DNA from: Butyrivibrio sp.
GTDB lineage: Bacteria > Bacillota > Clostridia > Lachnospirales > Lachnospiraceae
Length of the DNA: 64,000 nt
Assembly (NCBI GenBank): GCA_014799955.1
Contig: JAAVHB010000052.1
Location: forward strand, 1-64,000
Direction: 5' to 3'
Part shown: positions 1-7,811 of the stretch, piece by piece
How the letters are laid out: every line of letters starts with the position of its first letter
Numbering within the stretch: position 1 is the first letter of the stretch
Position numbers and translations under genes: made by a program
The notes under the pieces: model-generated
Seen by the model: only the letters and a program-made list of their open reading frames with translations
Database searches by the model: none
Told to the model about the DNA's origin: nothing

Positions 1-84
1 CAATACTAATAATGTATTATATTCAGACCGTTTTTGTCCCGTCACAGATAAATGCCTGCGGATTTCCTCCGCTAAAAATGATAA

Positions 85-107
85 GGGGCGGATTGCAAAT
101 CCGCCCC
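85..107 (-). terminator. Intrinsic terminator of the Asn-rich small gene
   Basis: A 10-bp perfect stem (85-94 with 98-107) has a 3-nt loop. On the minus strand it is followed by a T-rich run. It lies about 10 nt after the stop of the small gene at 117-290. Nothing else is visible in bases 1-84. Confidence 0.8.
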
Positions 108-116
108 GCGTCCGTA

Positions 117-290
117 TTAGTTGCAGTTCTTTGACGTGTCGTTGCTGCTGTTATTGGACTTGTTGCTGTTTTTAGTTGTGTTCTTGGACGAGTTCTGAGT
201 TGCGTTCTCAGTTGTATTCTTGGACGAGTTCTGAGAAGTCTTGTTGTACTCGTTTGTCGAGTTGTTTGAGTTTGATGAATTTTTAGCCAT
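117..290 (-). CDS. Asn/Ser/Thr-rich 57-residue small protein
   Basis: This small hydrophilic protein of 57 residues begins MAKNSSNSNN and ends NCN. It is made almost entirely of N, S, T and K, with the heptad NSSKNTT occurring twice. It has no signal peptide or membrane segment. I chose the ATG at 290 over an upstream in-frame start because AGGAGG sits 7 nt before it. The family is not recognised. The composition recalls low-complexity spore proteins such as gamma-type SASPs, but the repeat is not the same and this is only a resemblance. A sigma-F/G-like promoter at 346-374 and its own terminator make it a monocistronic unit. Confidence 0.7.
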   Translation of the reverse strand: MAKNSSNSNNSTNEYNKTSQNSSKNTTENATQNSSKNTTKNSNKSNNSSNDTSKNCN

Positions 291-345
291 AATAATGCCT
301 CCTTCTGGGTGCTTGAATTGCTTTTTTTTCAATCCCTTCGCAATG

Positions 346-374
346 TATTATGTGTAATTTTATAAATTTTATGC
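346..374 (-). promoter_or_regulatory. Possible forespore (sigma-F/G-like) promoter
   Basis: On the minus strand GCATA (370-374) and CATAATA (346-352) are separated by 17 nt. They match the Bacillus sigma-G pattern (GHATR, about 18 nt, CATNHTA). The predicted transcript start is about 50 nt upstream of the small Asn-rich gene. The same stretch also reads as a poor sigma-A promoter (TTGCAT, 18 nt, CATAAT), so the sigma assignment is an inference. Confidence 0.4.
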
Positions 375-494
375 AATTTTTTATTAAAAAAGCTTGCATT
401 TTTCGACATATAGTGATATTATTCTTAATGTAGGAGGCGTACGGAAATAGCTTCCTACTATAACCCCTTATTAATTATTTATACTCCCCTCATT

Positions 495-526
495 AAAAGG
501 CAAGTGGTTCCCCCCACTTGCCTTTT
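495..526. terminator. Bidirectional intrinsic terminator
   Basis: A 13-bp perfect stem (495-507 with 514-526) has A-tracts and T-tracts built into its ends, so it can work in both directions. It lies 30 nt beyond the stop of the membrane protein gene at 556-1611, which is read on the minus strand. Confidence 0.8.
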
Positions 527-555
527 ACCTTGTATTCACTCATTTTTTATGCTTT

Positions 556-1611
556 TTATTTATCATCGCAAGGCTCATCTTTTTTCATTGCTTCCTTGGA
601 TTTTTTTATGTCACGTCCGACAATCAGCATAATCGCAACACTCACCAAAAACGGTATATAATAGGTGGAGAGTCTGTACAGCACCACGCTTGAGCCCGCT
701 AACACCTTACCGAAAACTGCCGCGAAAAGCAGAGAAAATACCACCTCAAGAGAGCCGACACCTCCCGAGGTCGGGATAACTCCCATAACAAGCTGCATGA
801 GCGCGGTCACGGTCAATGCCTGTCCGAAGGAAACTCCGTTCATATTTCCGCCCGAGGCATATATCGCAATCATCGGAATTACATACCAACAGGTCATTTT
901 AAGTATATTCATCAGGCTGAAATTTACCCACGCATTAGGACTTTTGACAATATCCTTCGTAGCCTCGCGCAGCGATTCCGCCCATCGCCTGAGCCTTTGC
1001 TTCATTCCCTCAAAACGCTCGCTTCGGAAAATGAAATCAATTATTTTCAGCACAAAATTATGGAACCCCTTAGCCGCGCACATCAGAATCATGCATACTA
1101 TAATCCCTATGCTGAGCCCCGCTCCGAGATAAATATATATGAAGGTCTGCGAAAAATTCCTTACTACAAAGGCGTTGTTGAACGCCAGCATCACAAGCGC
1201 GTACACAACTATCACCGTCTTGTGGAAAACATAGGGCATCGCCGTAATCGCAAAGCTTCTTCCCGAATCTATCCCTTTTGAATGCAGATAAACCATCTGC
1301 GCCGGCTTGATTCCCGCCCCGAAGGTCGTCACATTGAAAAACACACACATATACGCAACCGCTACGCACACGCGAAATTTCATGGGATGTCCTTCACGGC
1401 GCAGCAGATACGAATACAGAATCGCGTCTATAAAATAGTACATATTGCCCAACACAACCATACCCGCCAGAATAAAAAGATTCGTCTGGGAAAGCTGCTT
1501 TAATATATCCTTGTATGAGTCTTTAAAAAGAAAATAAAGTATCAAAAGCATGACCGCAATTATTGCCAGTTCAACAATTATTTTTATGCTTCTCTTCGCT
1601 TTATCGCTCAT
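556..1611 (-). CDS. Lysylphosphatidylglycerol synthase TM-region/flippase family protein (YbhN/MprF N-terminal type)
   Basis: This 351-residue polytopic membrane protein has about eight hydrophobic segments, beginning with one at residues 13-30. It shows the family pattern including a TFGAG...P..M stretch near residue 115 and a conserved GVIPTSGGVGSLE loop near residue 280. This matches the integral domain found in MprF and in stand-alone UPF0104 proteins. Stand-alone members lack the C-terminal aminoacyltransferase domain, and this one does too, so lipid translocation or another membrane role is more likely than lysyl-PG synthesis. A GAGGGG ribosome site precedes the ATG, and a strong terminator follows. 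It appears to be a single-gene unit. Confidence 0.8.
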   Translation of the reverse strand: MSDKAKRSIKIIVELAIIAVMLLILYFLFKDSYKDILKQLSQTNLFILAGMVVLGNMYYFIDAILYSYLLRREGHPMKFRVCVAVAYMCVFFNVTTFGAGIKPAQMVYLHSKGIDSGRSFAITAMPYVFHKTVIVVYALVMLAFNNAFVVRNFSQTFIYIYLGAGLSIGIIVCMILMCAAKGFHNFVLKIIDFIFRSERFEGMKQRLRRWAESLREATKDIVKSPNAWVNFSLMNILKMTCWYVIPMIAIYASGGNMNGVSFGQALTVTALMQLVMGVIPTSGGVGSLEVVFSLLFAAVFGKVLAGSSVVLYRLSTYYIPFLVSVAIMLIVGRDIKKSKEAMKKDEPCDDK

Positions 1612-1755
1612 GTATATTCCCCTCGTAAAAATTAATTTTTCGCATACTCCTTTATTATCTGTATATTTCCGACAATATGGAGATTAAAATTTTCCAACTC
1701 CTCTGCCGGAATCCATAATTCCTGACCATTTTACCCCTCCCAAACTGTAAAAAAA

Positions 1756-1779
1756 GAACCTGCCGATAATGGCAGGTTC
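1756..1779 (-). terminator. Terminator after tRNA-Arg
   Basis: A 9-bp perfect stem (1756-1764 with 1771-1779) with a 6-nt loop is followed on the minus strand by TTTTTTT. It lies 7 nt beyond the tRNA 3' end. Confidence 0.9.
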
Positions 1780-1785
1780 CCCTAG

Positions 1786-1859
1786 CGCGCCAGAGAGGAT
1801 TCGAACCCCCGACACCACGGTCCGTAGCCGTGCGCTCTATCCAGCTGAGCTACTGGCGC
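1786..1859 (-). tRNA. tRNA-Arg (anticodon ACG)
   Basis: A 74-nt cloverleaf reads on the minus strand. The acceptor arm GCGCCAG pairs with CTGGCGC, and the discriminator is G. The anticodon stem CACGG/CCGTG encloses the loop CTACGGA with anticodon ACG, and the T-arm contains GGTTCGAATCC. The 3' CCA is not encoded. ACG is deaminated to ICG and reads CGU, CGC and CGA codons. It is transcribed alone, from the promoter at 1890-1918 to the terminator at 1756-1779. Confidence 0.95.
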
Positions 1860-1889
1860 ATCCATTGCAGAATCACTGCAACACGATAG

Positions 1890-1918
1890 ATTCTACAATG
1901 AATGTGACAAATTGTCAA
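1890..1918 (-). promoter_or_regulatory. Sigma-A promoter of tRNA-Arg
   Basis: On the minus strand TTGACA (1913-1918) and TAGAAT (1890-1895) are separated by exactly 17 nt, about 30 nt upstream of the tRNA. The elements are nearly consensus. Confidence 0.8.
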
Positions 1919-1935
1919 GAGGTTTTGATAAACTT

Positions 1936-3393
1936 TTACGCAAACCTCGAAAGCATCTCATGCTTGGTATTATAAAGCTCAACCGACAAATCCACATAAT
2001 GAGCGTGGGGGTTGTCAAAACGTTGCTCCTCGGGCCATACCGTAGTCGAGAGCTGATTTCTGACGTACTGCTGAATCTCGCTAAGGCTCGGAAGCTCATA
2101 CACAAGCTCGCCGCCCGCGAAAATCTGCTTCTGAAGTCTTTCGCATGTAAAATTGGTAAACGAGCGCCTTTTCCACGGCTTTATCTCGTCCATGTAGGGA
2201 TACGGCTTTGACGAATCAATCTCCTCGTCCGCGAAGGTGATAACGTCGGCAATACCGTAGCCGCTGTCCTTATCGTATATTCTCCAGAGAGCTTTGAAGC
2301 CGGGATTTGTTATCTTCTCTACGTTCTCGGAAATCTTGATTTTCGGCTCAAAGCTTCCGTCCTCCTTTTGAACCGCCGCAAGCTTATATACCCCGCCGAA
2401 AACGGGCTCGGATTTGGCGGTTATCATTCTCTCGCCTACTCCGTATGAATCAATTTTTGCACCCTGCTCATTCAGCGAGGAAATGAGATATTCGTCGATA
2501 CTGTTGGAAACAACGATGTTACAGTCCGCGCAATCTGACGCATCGAGTATTTTTCTGACCTTTTTTGTCAGATAAGCCAAATCGCCGCTGTCGATTCTGA
2601 CGCCCTTAAGCCGCTTTCCCATCGGCTCAAGAACCTCTTTTGCAACTTTTATTGCATTTTTTATTCCGCTCTCAAGCACGCTGTAGGTATCTATCAGCAG
2701 TACGCAGTTGTCGGGATACACCTCGGCGTATGCCTTGAACGCCTCGTATTCGCTGTCAAAAAACTGTACAAAGGAATGCGCCATTGTTCCCACCGCCGGA
2801 ACCTTGAACATCTCGTCCGAAAGCGTCGTAGCCGTAGCCCCGACTCCCCCGATATAGCAAGCCCTCGCTCCGTATACGGCGGCGTCCGCGCCCTGCGCCC
2901 TTCTCGCTCCGAATTCCATGACCGACGCGCTTCCCGCCGCCCTGACGATGCGGTTTGCCTTCGTCGCAATCAGCGACTGATGGTTGATTGTCAGAAGAAG
3001 CATCGTTTCGATAAGCTGAGCGTCGATAAGCGGTGCAACCACCGTAACTAACGGCGTATTCGGGTATACAATCGTGCCCTCGGGAACCGCGTAAACGTCT
3101 CCGGTAAACTTAAAATTCCTAAGATACTCGAGAAATCCCTCGTCGAACATATTCCGTCCGCGAAGATACTCTATATCCTGCTCGTCAAAGGACAGTCCCT
3201 GAATATACTCGACAAACTGCTCAAGTCCGGCGCAGATTACGAAGCCTCCCTCGTCGGGATTCCTTCTGTAAAACATATCAAAAACTACCTTTTTTTCCTT
3301 AAGTCCCTTTACGAAATAGCCGTTGCTCATGGTAAGCTCATAAAAATCCATAAGCATCGTGAGATTACGTGTATCGTTAAAAAATTTGTTCAT
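1936..3393 (-). CDS. pncB: Nicotinate phosphoribosyltransferase
   Basis: This 485-residue cytoplasmic enzyme of NAD salvage joins nicotinate to PRPP, with ATP hydrolysis, to give nicotinate mononucleotide. The family features are an N-terminal LTMLMDFYELTMSNGYF segment, FEFGARR-like MEFGARRAQG near residue 165, VRIDSGDLAYL near residue 260 carrying the PRPP site, and SNSIDEYLI after it. The length is typical for the Firmicutes long form. The ATG at 3393 follows an AGAGGAAG site. The gene lies 86 bp downstream of the DUF2383-like gene in the same direction and could be read with it, although no terminator or promoter between them is obvious. Confidence 0.93.
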   Translation of the reverse strand: MNKFFNDTRNLTMLMDFYELTMSNGYFVKGLKEKKVVFDMFYRRNPDEGGFVICAGLEQFVEYIQGLSFDEQDIEYLRGRNMFDEGFLEYLRNFKFTGDVYAVPEGTIVYPNTPLVTVVAPLIDAQLIETMLLLTINHQSLIATKANRIVRAAGSASVMEFGARRAQGADAAVYGARACYIGGVGATATTLSDEMFKVPAVGTMAHSFVQFFDSEYEAFKAYAEVYPDNCVLLIDTYSVLESGIKNAIKVAKEVLEPMGKRLKGVRIDSGDLAYLTKKVRKILDASDCADCNIVVSNSIDEYLISSLNEQGAKIDSYGVGERMITAKSEPVFGGVYKLAAVQKEDGSFEPKIKISENVEKITNPGFKALWRIYDKDSGYGIADVITFADEEIDSSKPYPYMDEIKPWKRRSFTNFTCERLQKQIFAGGELVYELPSLSEIQQYVRNQLSTTVWPEEQRFDNPHAHYVDLSVELYNTKHEMLSRFA

Positions 3394-3479
3394 TGGCTTT
3401 CTTCCTCTGAAATAAAATATTTTAATACATCGTAAACCTCTTTGTCCTTTATGTCAAGACACTCGTAAAGACATAAGCT

Positions 3480-3911
3480 TTATAAAAACGCAAGCAGCTC
3501 GTTCATGAAATCCTGCTCAACGCTTATAAGCTCGAAAACCAAATCCTTTATCTTTGAATCGGCGTTCCTGTATTTGTTGTTGTACTTGCTGAGCGACTTT
3601 ATTCCCATATTGCAGCCGTCAACCATAAGCTCGGCAATCTTGTCGCTGCCGTCGTTAATCATAAGCTTGACCTCCGTGCCGAACCATGCCATCGCCATCG
3701 TGATTTTATTCGGGTCCTCCTCGCTCTCGCCCTCCTTGTTAAGTATCTTATGGCACTCGTCACCGATTTTTATATGCTTATCGTCGTAATCCTCTATAAT
3801 TTTCTTTAGCTTTTCATCCTTTACAAAAGAAAGAACCTGCTCCATGCTGTCCGTAGCGTTCTTGCACCCGCTGTTGCACTCCTTCAATAGATTTATGCTG
3901 TCCGAATTCAT
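3480..3911 (-). CDS. DUF2383-like four-helix (ferritin-like) protein
   Basis: This 143-residue all-helical acidic protein has an N-terminal SINLLKECNSGCKNATDSM segment and two later helices rich in E, K and D. The pattern and length resemble DUF2383/PA2169-type ferritin-like four-helix proteins. I assign it on fold pattern only, and no metal-ligand set is certain. The start at 3911 has GGGAGG 7 nt upstream, so an upstream in-frame extension of 36 codons is unlikely to be translated. It follows hypE by about 100 nt. In that gap AAACCTC near the hypE stop can pair with GAGGTTT at the ribosome site, which may hide the site or act as a weak terminator. Confidence 0.5.
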   Translation of the reverse strand: MNSDSINLLKECNSGCKNATDSMEQVLSFVKDEKLKKIIEDYDDKHIKIGDECHKILNKEGESEEDPNKITMAMAWFGTEVKLMINDGSDKIAELMVDGCNMGIKSLSKYNNKYRNADSKIKDLVFELISVEQDFMNELLAFL

Positions 3912-4012
3912 AAAAAAACCTCCCACACCTGATTTTGATGTCATGCATCTAAATCTAATATGAGAGGTTTCCTTAAAAAATATTCTCAAAATTGTACCTT
4001 CCGTCATATAAG

Positions 4013-4993
4013 TCAGCATATTCTCGGAAGGCCTTCTCCGATAAGCACGCTCACATTCCGCCGTCCCCCGATACGGGTTCTCATGCTGACTCCGCTTTTT
4101 TCGGTTGCGAGCCCTATTACCTTCGCGTTCTCCCCGTAACGGCAGGCACGCATTATTTCGCAGGCGCGCTCCGCCTGTTCTCCGGGCAAAACAGCGACCA
4201 TCTTTCCCTCGTTGCCCATATGCATTATGTCCAGTCCGAGAATTTCGGCAAAGGACGCCACCTCCAGGGACACGGGAATTTTGTCCTCATAAATCTCAAA
4301 TCCGCAGCCCGACGCCGAGGCAAGCTCGTTCAGAACGGTCCCGAGACCTCCCCTTGTCACATCGCGCATTGCATGAATCTGCAAGCCCGCGTCAAGCATC
4401 GCCCTGACCATTTCGCAAAGCGGCGCGTTGTCGCTTCTTATACCGTTCGTGATTCCCATGCGGTGGCTGAGTATTGCGGCATGATGGTCTCCTAAATTTC
4501 CCGAAAGCACCACCGCGTCTTTCGGCGCGCAATTCGACGCCGATATGCTGATATTTTCATCCACAAATCCCACGCCCGCCGTGTTTATATAAAGTCCTCC
4601 GCTGCCCTCAATTACCTTCGTATCTCCGGCAACGATAATAACTCCCGCCTCTTTAGCCGCTTCCGCGGCGGAATCCGCAATTTTCTCAAGCAGAGCAGAG
4701 TCAATCCCTTCTTCTATTATAAAGCCGCAGGTGATATATTTCGGAACCGCCCCGCGCATAAGCAAATCGTTTACCGTGCCGCAGATGCAGAGCCGTCCGA
4801 TGTCTCCGCCCTTAAACTCCAACGGCGTAACCACGAAGCTGTCAGTCGTCACGGCAAGTCTCCCGCTGCCCCCTACCATGGCGCAGTCCTCCATTTTATC
4901 AAGCTCGGGATTGGAAAATCTTCCCGCGAAAACGCTTTCTATCAAATCGGCAGTCGCCCTTCCGCCGCTGCCGTGAGCCAGTGTAATTTTCAT
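4013..4993 (-). CDS. hypE: Hydrogenase maturation protein HypE (carbamoyl dehydratase)
   Basis: This 326-residue PurM-superfamily ATPase dehydrates a C-terminal Cys thiocarboxamide to thiocyanate, making the cyanide ligands of the [NiFe]-hydrogenase iron. The N-terminus carries HGSGGRAT, followed by VTTDSFVVTPLEF and VAGDTKV. The chain ends in PRIC, whose final Cys is the carbamoyl acceptor. All HypE hallmarks are intact. hypD lies only 3 bp upstream, so the two are co-transcribed and probably coupled. No hydrogenase, hypA, hypB or hypF is visible in this window, so the carbamoyl donor step must be encoded elsewhere. Confidence 0.95.
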   Translation of the reverse strand: MKITLAHGSGGRATADLIESVFAGRFSNPELDKMEDCAMVGGSGRLAVTTDSFVVTPLEFKGGDIGRLCICGTVNDLLMRGAVPKYITCGFIIEEGIDSALLEKIADSAAEAAKEAGVIIVAGDTKVIEGSGGLYINTAGVGFVDENISISASNCAPKDAVVLSGNLGDHHAAILSHRMGITNGIRSDNAPLCEMVRAMLDAGLQIHAMRDVTRGGLGTVLNELASASGCGFEIYEDKIPVSLEVASFAEILGLDIMHMGNEGKMVAVLPGEQAERACEIMRACRYGENAKVIGLATEKSGVSMRTRIGGRRNVSVLIGEGLPRIC

Positions 4994-4996
4994 ATT

Positions 4997-6040
4997 CTAT
5001 CCTCTTTTATTGACAAAATAATTAAAGCAGCTGCCCTCCGTCGAAACCATGCAGGCTCCCTGAGGACTGTCCGGAGTACATACCGCGCCGTACAGCGGAC
5101 ACTCTGTCGGGGAAATACGTCCCGCAATCACATCGGGGCAGGAGCATCCGTTATCCGCAGCCGCATCTTCAAAAAGCTCCGCGCTGCCCGCGTCAAATGC
5201 CGCGTACTCCGCCTTAAGTTTCATTCCCGACGAGGGAATAATTCCCATTCCCCGCCATGCCGCGTCACACGGTTCAAAATATTCCGCCACCTTTTTGCGT
5301 GCCTTTACGTTGCCCTCTCCGGTCACCGCGCGGGGATAAAAATTATAAACTCCCGCTCTGCCATTAAGCTTCACAAGCGCGTAAACCGCGGCGAGAAGCT
5401 CGCCGCCCTCAAAGCCCGCCACGACAAACGGAAGTCCGTACTTATCCGACAAAGCCGCAAACGCGTTGCTTCCTGTTATTACGCTCACATGACCCGGCGC
5501 AATAAAGCCGGACAGCCCGTTCGGCTCCCCGCATATCCTGTCGATAACGGCGGGCATGGTTTTCAACGCCGTAAGCAGCCTTATATTGGAAATCCCCCGC
5601 GCAACGGCTTCTTCCATTAAAACGGCGTACACCGGAGCGGTGGTTTCAAAGCCCACAGCCGCAAAAACATATTCGGTACGGGGATTTTCTGACGCAAGTT
5701 CAATAAGCTCAACCGGCGAATAAACCATGCGGACGTTTCCGCCCTCTGCCGCCGCTTCCCTGAGGCTTTGCCTGCTGCCGCGCACCCTGAGCATATCCCC
5801 GAAGGTCACGACGCAGGTATCCGGCTCAAGACTTAATTCAATCAGCCTGTCTATATACGACGCCACGGTAACGCACACAGGACAGCCCGGTCCCGACACC
5901 AGCTTTATTTTCGGGGAAAGCATATCCGCAATGCCGTTTTTTGATATGGAGGCGGTATGCGTACCGCAGACCTCCATAAAGGTAAGCGGCTCTTTGTCAT
6001 AGCTTCCGAGCGCCTCTGCTATTTCCCGCAAATCCCGCAT
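4997..6040 (-). CDS. hypD: Hydrogenase maturation protein HypD
   Basis: This 347-residue iron-sulfur scaffold works with HypC to assemble Fe(CN)2CO for [NiFe]-hydrogenases. Visible hallmarks are CGTHT with Cys25, the SGPGCPVC loop with Cys53 and Cys56, GFETTAP near residue 130, and GFIAPGHVSVI. A Cys-rich C-terminal segment (GCSCPDVI...CPLYG..C) supplies the [4Fe-4S] ligands. Length and motifs are complete. The ATG directly abuts the end of hypC, and hypE follows after 3 bp, giving a tight hypC-hypD-hypE block. Confidence 0.95.
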   Translation of the reverse strand: MRDLREIAEALGSYDKEPLTFMEVCGTHTASISKNGIADMLSPKIKLVSGPGCPVCVTVASYIDRLIELSLEPDTCVVTFGDMLRVRGSRQSLREAAAEGGNVRMVYSPVELIELASENPRTEYVFAAVGFETTAPVYAVLMEEAVARGISNIRLLTALKTMPAVIDRICGEPNGLSGFIAPGHVSVITGSNAFAALSDKYGLPFVVAGFEGGELLAAVYALVKLNGRAGVYNFYPRAVTGEGNVKARKKVAEYFEPCDAAWRGMGIIPSSGMKLKAEYAAFDAGSAELFEDAAADNGCSCPDVIAGRISPTECPLYGAVCTPDSPQGACMVSTEGSCFNYFVNKRG

Positions 6041-6253
6041 TTACAGCTCCTCCAATTCCTTAAAAAGCGAAAGCATATCCTCCGCCTCGCTTTGCTTCAT
6101 CTTTTGCAGAATCATTCCGGCGTGAACAAGCACATAATCCCCGGGATTCACATCGACAATTCCGGTATGCGCCCTTACGATATTTCCGTTGTAGTCAACC
6201 TCGGCAATATTATTTTCGATTTTTTTTACAATTCCCGGTGAAGCAACACACAT
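6041..6253 (-). CDS. hypC: Hydrogenase maturation chaperone HypC/HupF family
   Basis: This 70-residue OB-fold chaperone carries the iron-ligand complex with HypD and delivers it to the hydrogenase large subunit. The chain starts MCVASPG, with the essential Cys2. It continues with the usual VDYNGN, GDYVLVHAG and QKM segments. The start at 6253 is fixed by the Met-Cys requirement and a GGAG site, so a longer in-frame start 30 nt upstream is rejected. It lies about 50 bp downstream of the 496-residue gene and abuts hypD. Confidence 0.95.
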   Translation of the reverse strand: MCVASPGIVKKIENNIAEVDYNGNIVRAHTGIVDVNPGDYVLVHAGMILQKMKQSEAEDMLSLFKELEEL

Positions 6254-6303
6254 AGTCCAAACTCCAATCTTTTTCGGGCGCATTGCGCCTAAAGAATTTC
6301 AAA

Positions 6304-7794
6304 TTATTTTATAAGATCTTTCATTTTGCCGCGCACGTCGTCTCTTACCTCCCCGGCAAGAATTTCACAGATATACCTATGAAGCGACGGCTCCGTGTCC
6401 TTAAGGGGCAGCCCTGTTTTATCCGTCCAGCCTTCAATTACCCTGAGCGCGGTAAATCTGTTGTTCACAACCGGAGAGCGCAGCATCTGCTTTATAATAT
6501 CGGTTCCCTTTCCGGGGTAAGCCCCGAGAAACTGAGCGAGGTACGAAAGCTTGTTGTGCTTGACAAACTCCGCACCGACTGTCTCGTCCGCGCTTCCCGT
6601 ACCTATTTTATCAACCTCAAGCCGTTCCCGGATAAGCTGCAGCACATCGTCCAGCCTGTAATTATCCTCAATTAACAAAGCGGCAACGGAGTATTTATTC
6701 TCAAAATCCCTTGTCAGCGCGTTAAAAGCGGCTTCTTTATAATCTATCCCGAGATTTCTTGCAAGCTCTATCGCTCTGCCTTCTTTAATCGCGTCTTTTA
6801 TAACTCCCAGCACGCCGTCACCCGAAAGTATCGCCTCCGATTGCGTGAAAACATCGGAATCCGTCCCATATCTGCCGCGGGCATATTCCCTTATTCTGTA
6901 AATAACGGAATAATCCTCCGCCTCAAGGAAATCCGACCGGACGCTGCGCTCCAAAAACGCCTTCAGCACGTCGGCTCCGTCCTCAAGCGACGAAATTCCC
7001 GGCTCCGGCTCGTCGTCAAGCATTGCGTTCATTATATCGGCGGCTCCCATATACTCATCGGGCAACATAGGTTTTTGCAGCCTTTCGTACAGATGCGTCT
7101 TTGTATAGCAGTCAATAGCGGAATAATTCGGAAGAACTTCGTTATCGACTCCGTTTTTCAAAAGCCAAAGCTCCTTTTCCTCATCGTCCGCCTCAAGAAA
7201 GCTGTTGACAAGAAAAACTCTTCCCCAACCCTTTACTTTTTTAACCGCCTCAAAAAATTCCTCGTTGCTGTTATCCCATCCGCGCATAATATAAGCCGAA
7301 TACAGTGTGAATTCATCACAAAGGGCAAGCGTGCGAACGCGCTTTTTATACTCCTCGTTTGCATTGGTATTAAAAAGCTCCATAATTGCCATGCCGACTT
7401 TTACCGTCTCGCTTCTGACGGCTTCCACTGTCAGAAGCGCCGCACAATTATAAAGATTTTCCGCGTTAAGCCTGTCTTTTTGCGCTATTATATACTCCTG
7501 CAAGCCGTCGATATCCGCAAGCACATGGCCTTTAACCGCAAATTTGTCGGCTTCTTCGTACATTGCATTGTAATCTCCATCGGACGCAAGCTCAATAATT
7601 TTACAGAGCCGATTATACCCGTCGCCTCCGGAATTCCCCGACAAAGCGCCGTGGAACATCATTATTCCGTCCATGGCACCGGGAGCAAAACGAATTTTTG
7701 TCTCACTGTCATAATCAGGCAGTGAGAAATCCTGCGGCAGAAGACCGTTTTCATCCACCGCCGATTTTATTATGTCATAAACGGAGTTTTTCAT
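6304..7794 (-). CDS. Uncharacterised 496-residue helical-repeat-like protein
   Basis: I do not recognise this family with confidence. The protein is soluble, acidic and almost entirely alpha-helical. It has no signal peptide or membrane segment. Its helix pairs (for example residues 330-480, LARNLGIDYKEAAFNAL, LQLIRERLEV, KQMLRSPVVNNRFTALRVIEGW) resemble HEAT/ARM-type repeats. The RSPVVNNRFTALRVIE segment is the most HEAT-like. No catalytic motif is evident. A strong GGGAGGTG site precedes the ATG. It starts 17 bp after the polyketide synthase stop and ends 50 bp before hypC, so it is probably co-transcribed with the synthase and possibly with hypCDE. A role as a protein-interaction scaffold is an inference from shape only. 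Confidence 0.45.
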   Translation of the reverse strand: MKNSVYDIIKSAVDENGLLPQDFSLPDYDSETKIRFAPGAMDGIMMFHGALSGNSGGDGYNRLCKIIELASDGDYNAMYEEADKFAVKGHVLADIDGLQEYIIAQKDRLNAENLYNCAALLTVEAVRSETVKVGMAIMELFNTNANEEYKKRVRTLALCDEFTLYSAYIMRGWDNSNEEFFEAVKKVKGWGRVFLVNSFLEADDEEKELWLLKNGVDNEVLPNYSAIDCYTKTHLYERLQKPMLPDEYMGAADIMNAMLDDEPEPGISSLEDGADVLKAFLERSVRSDFLEAEDYSVIYRIREYARGRYGTDSDVFTQSEAILSGDGVLGVIKDAIKEGRAIELARNLGIDYKEAAFNALTRDFENKYSVAALLIEDNYRLDDVLQLIRERLEVDKIGTGSADETVGAEFVKHNKLSYLAQFLGAYPGKGTDIIKQMLRSPVVNNRFTALRVIEGWTDKTGLPLKDTEPSLHRYICEILAGEVRDDVRGKMKDLIK

Positions 7795-7811
7795 TTACAC
7801 CTCCCGAAAAT

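Noticed and set aside
1655..1729. A 24-codon minus-strand frame (MVRNYGFRQRS...) with an AGGGG site, between the tRNA-Arg terminator and the flippase gene
   Set aside because: The composition is not protein-like, there is no promoter and no supporting context. The G-rich site may be chance.
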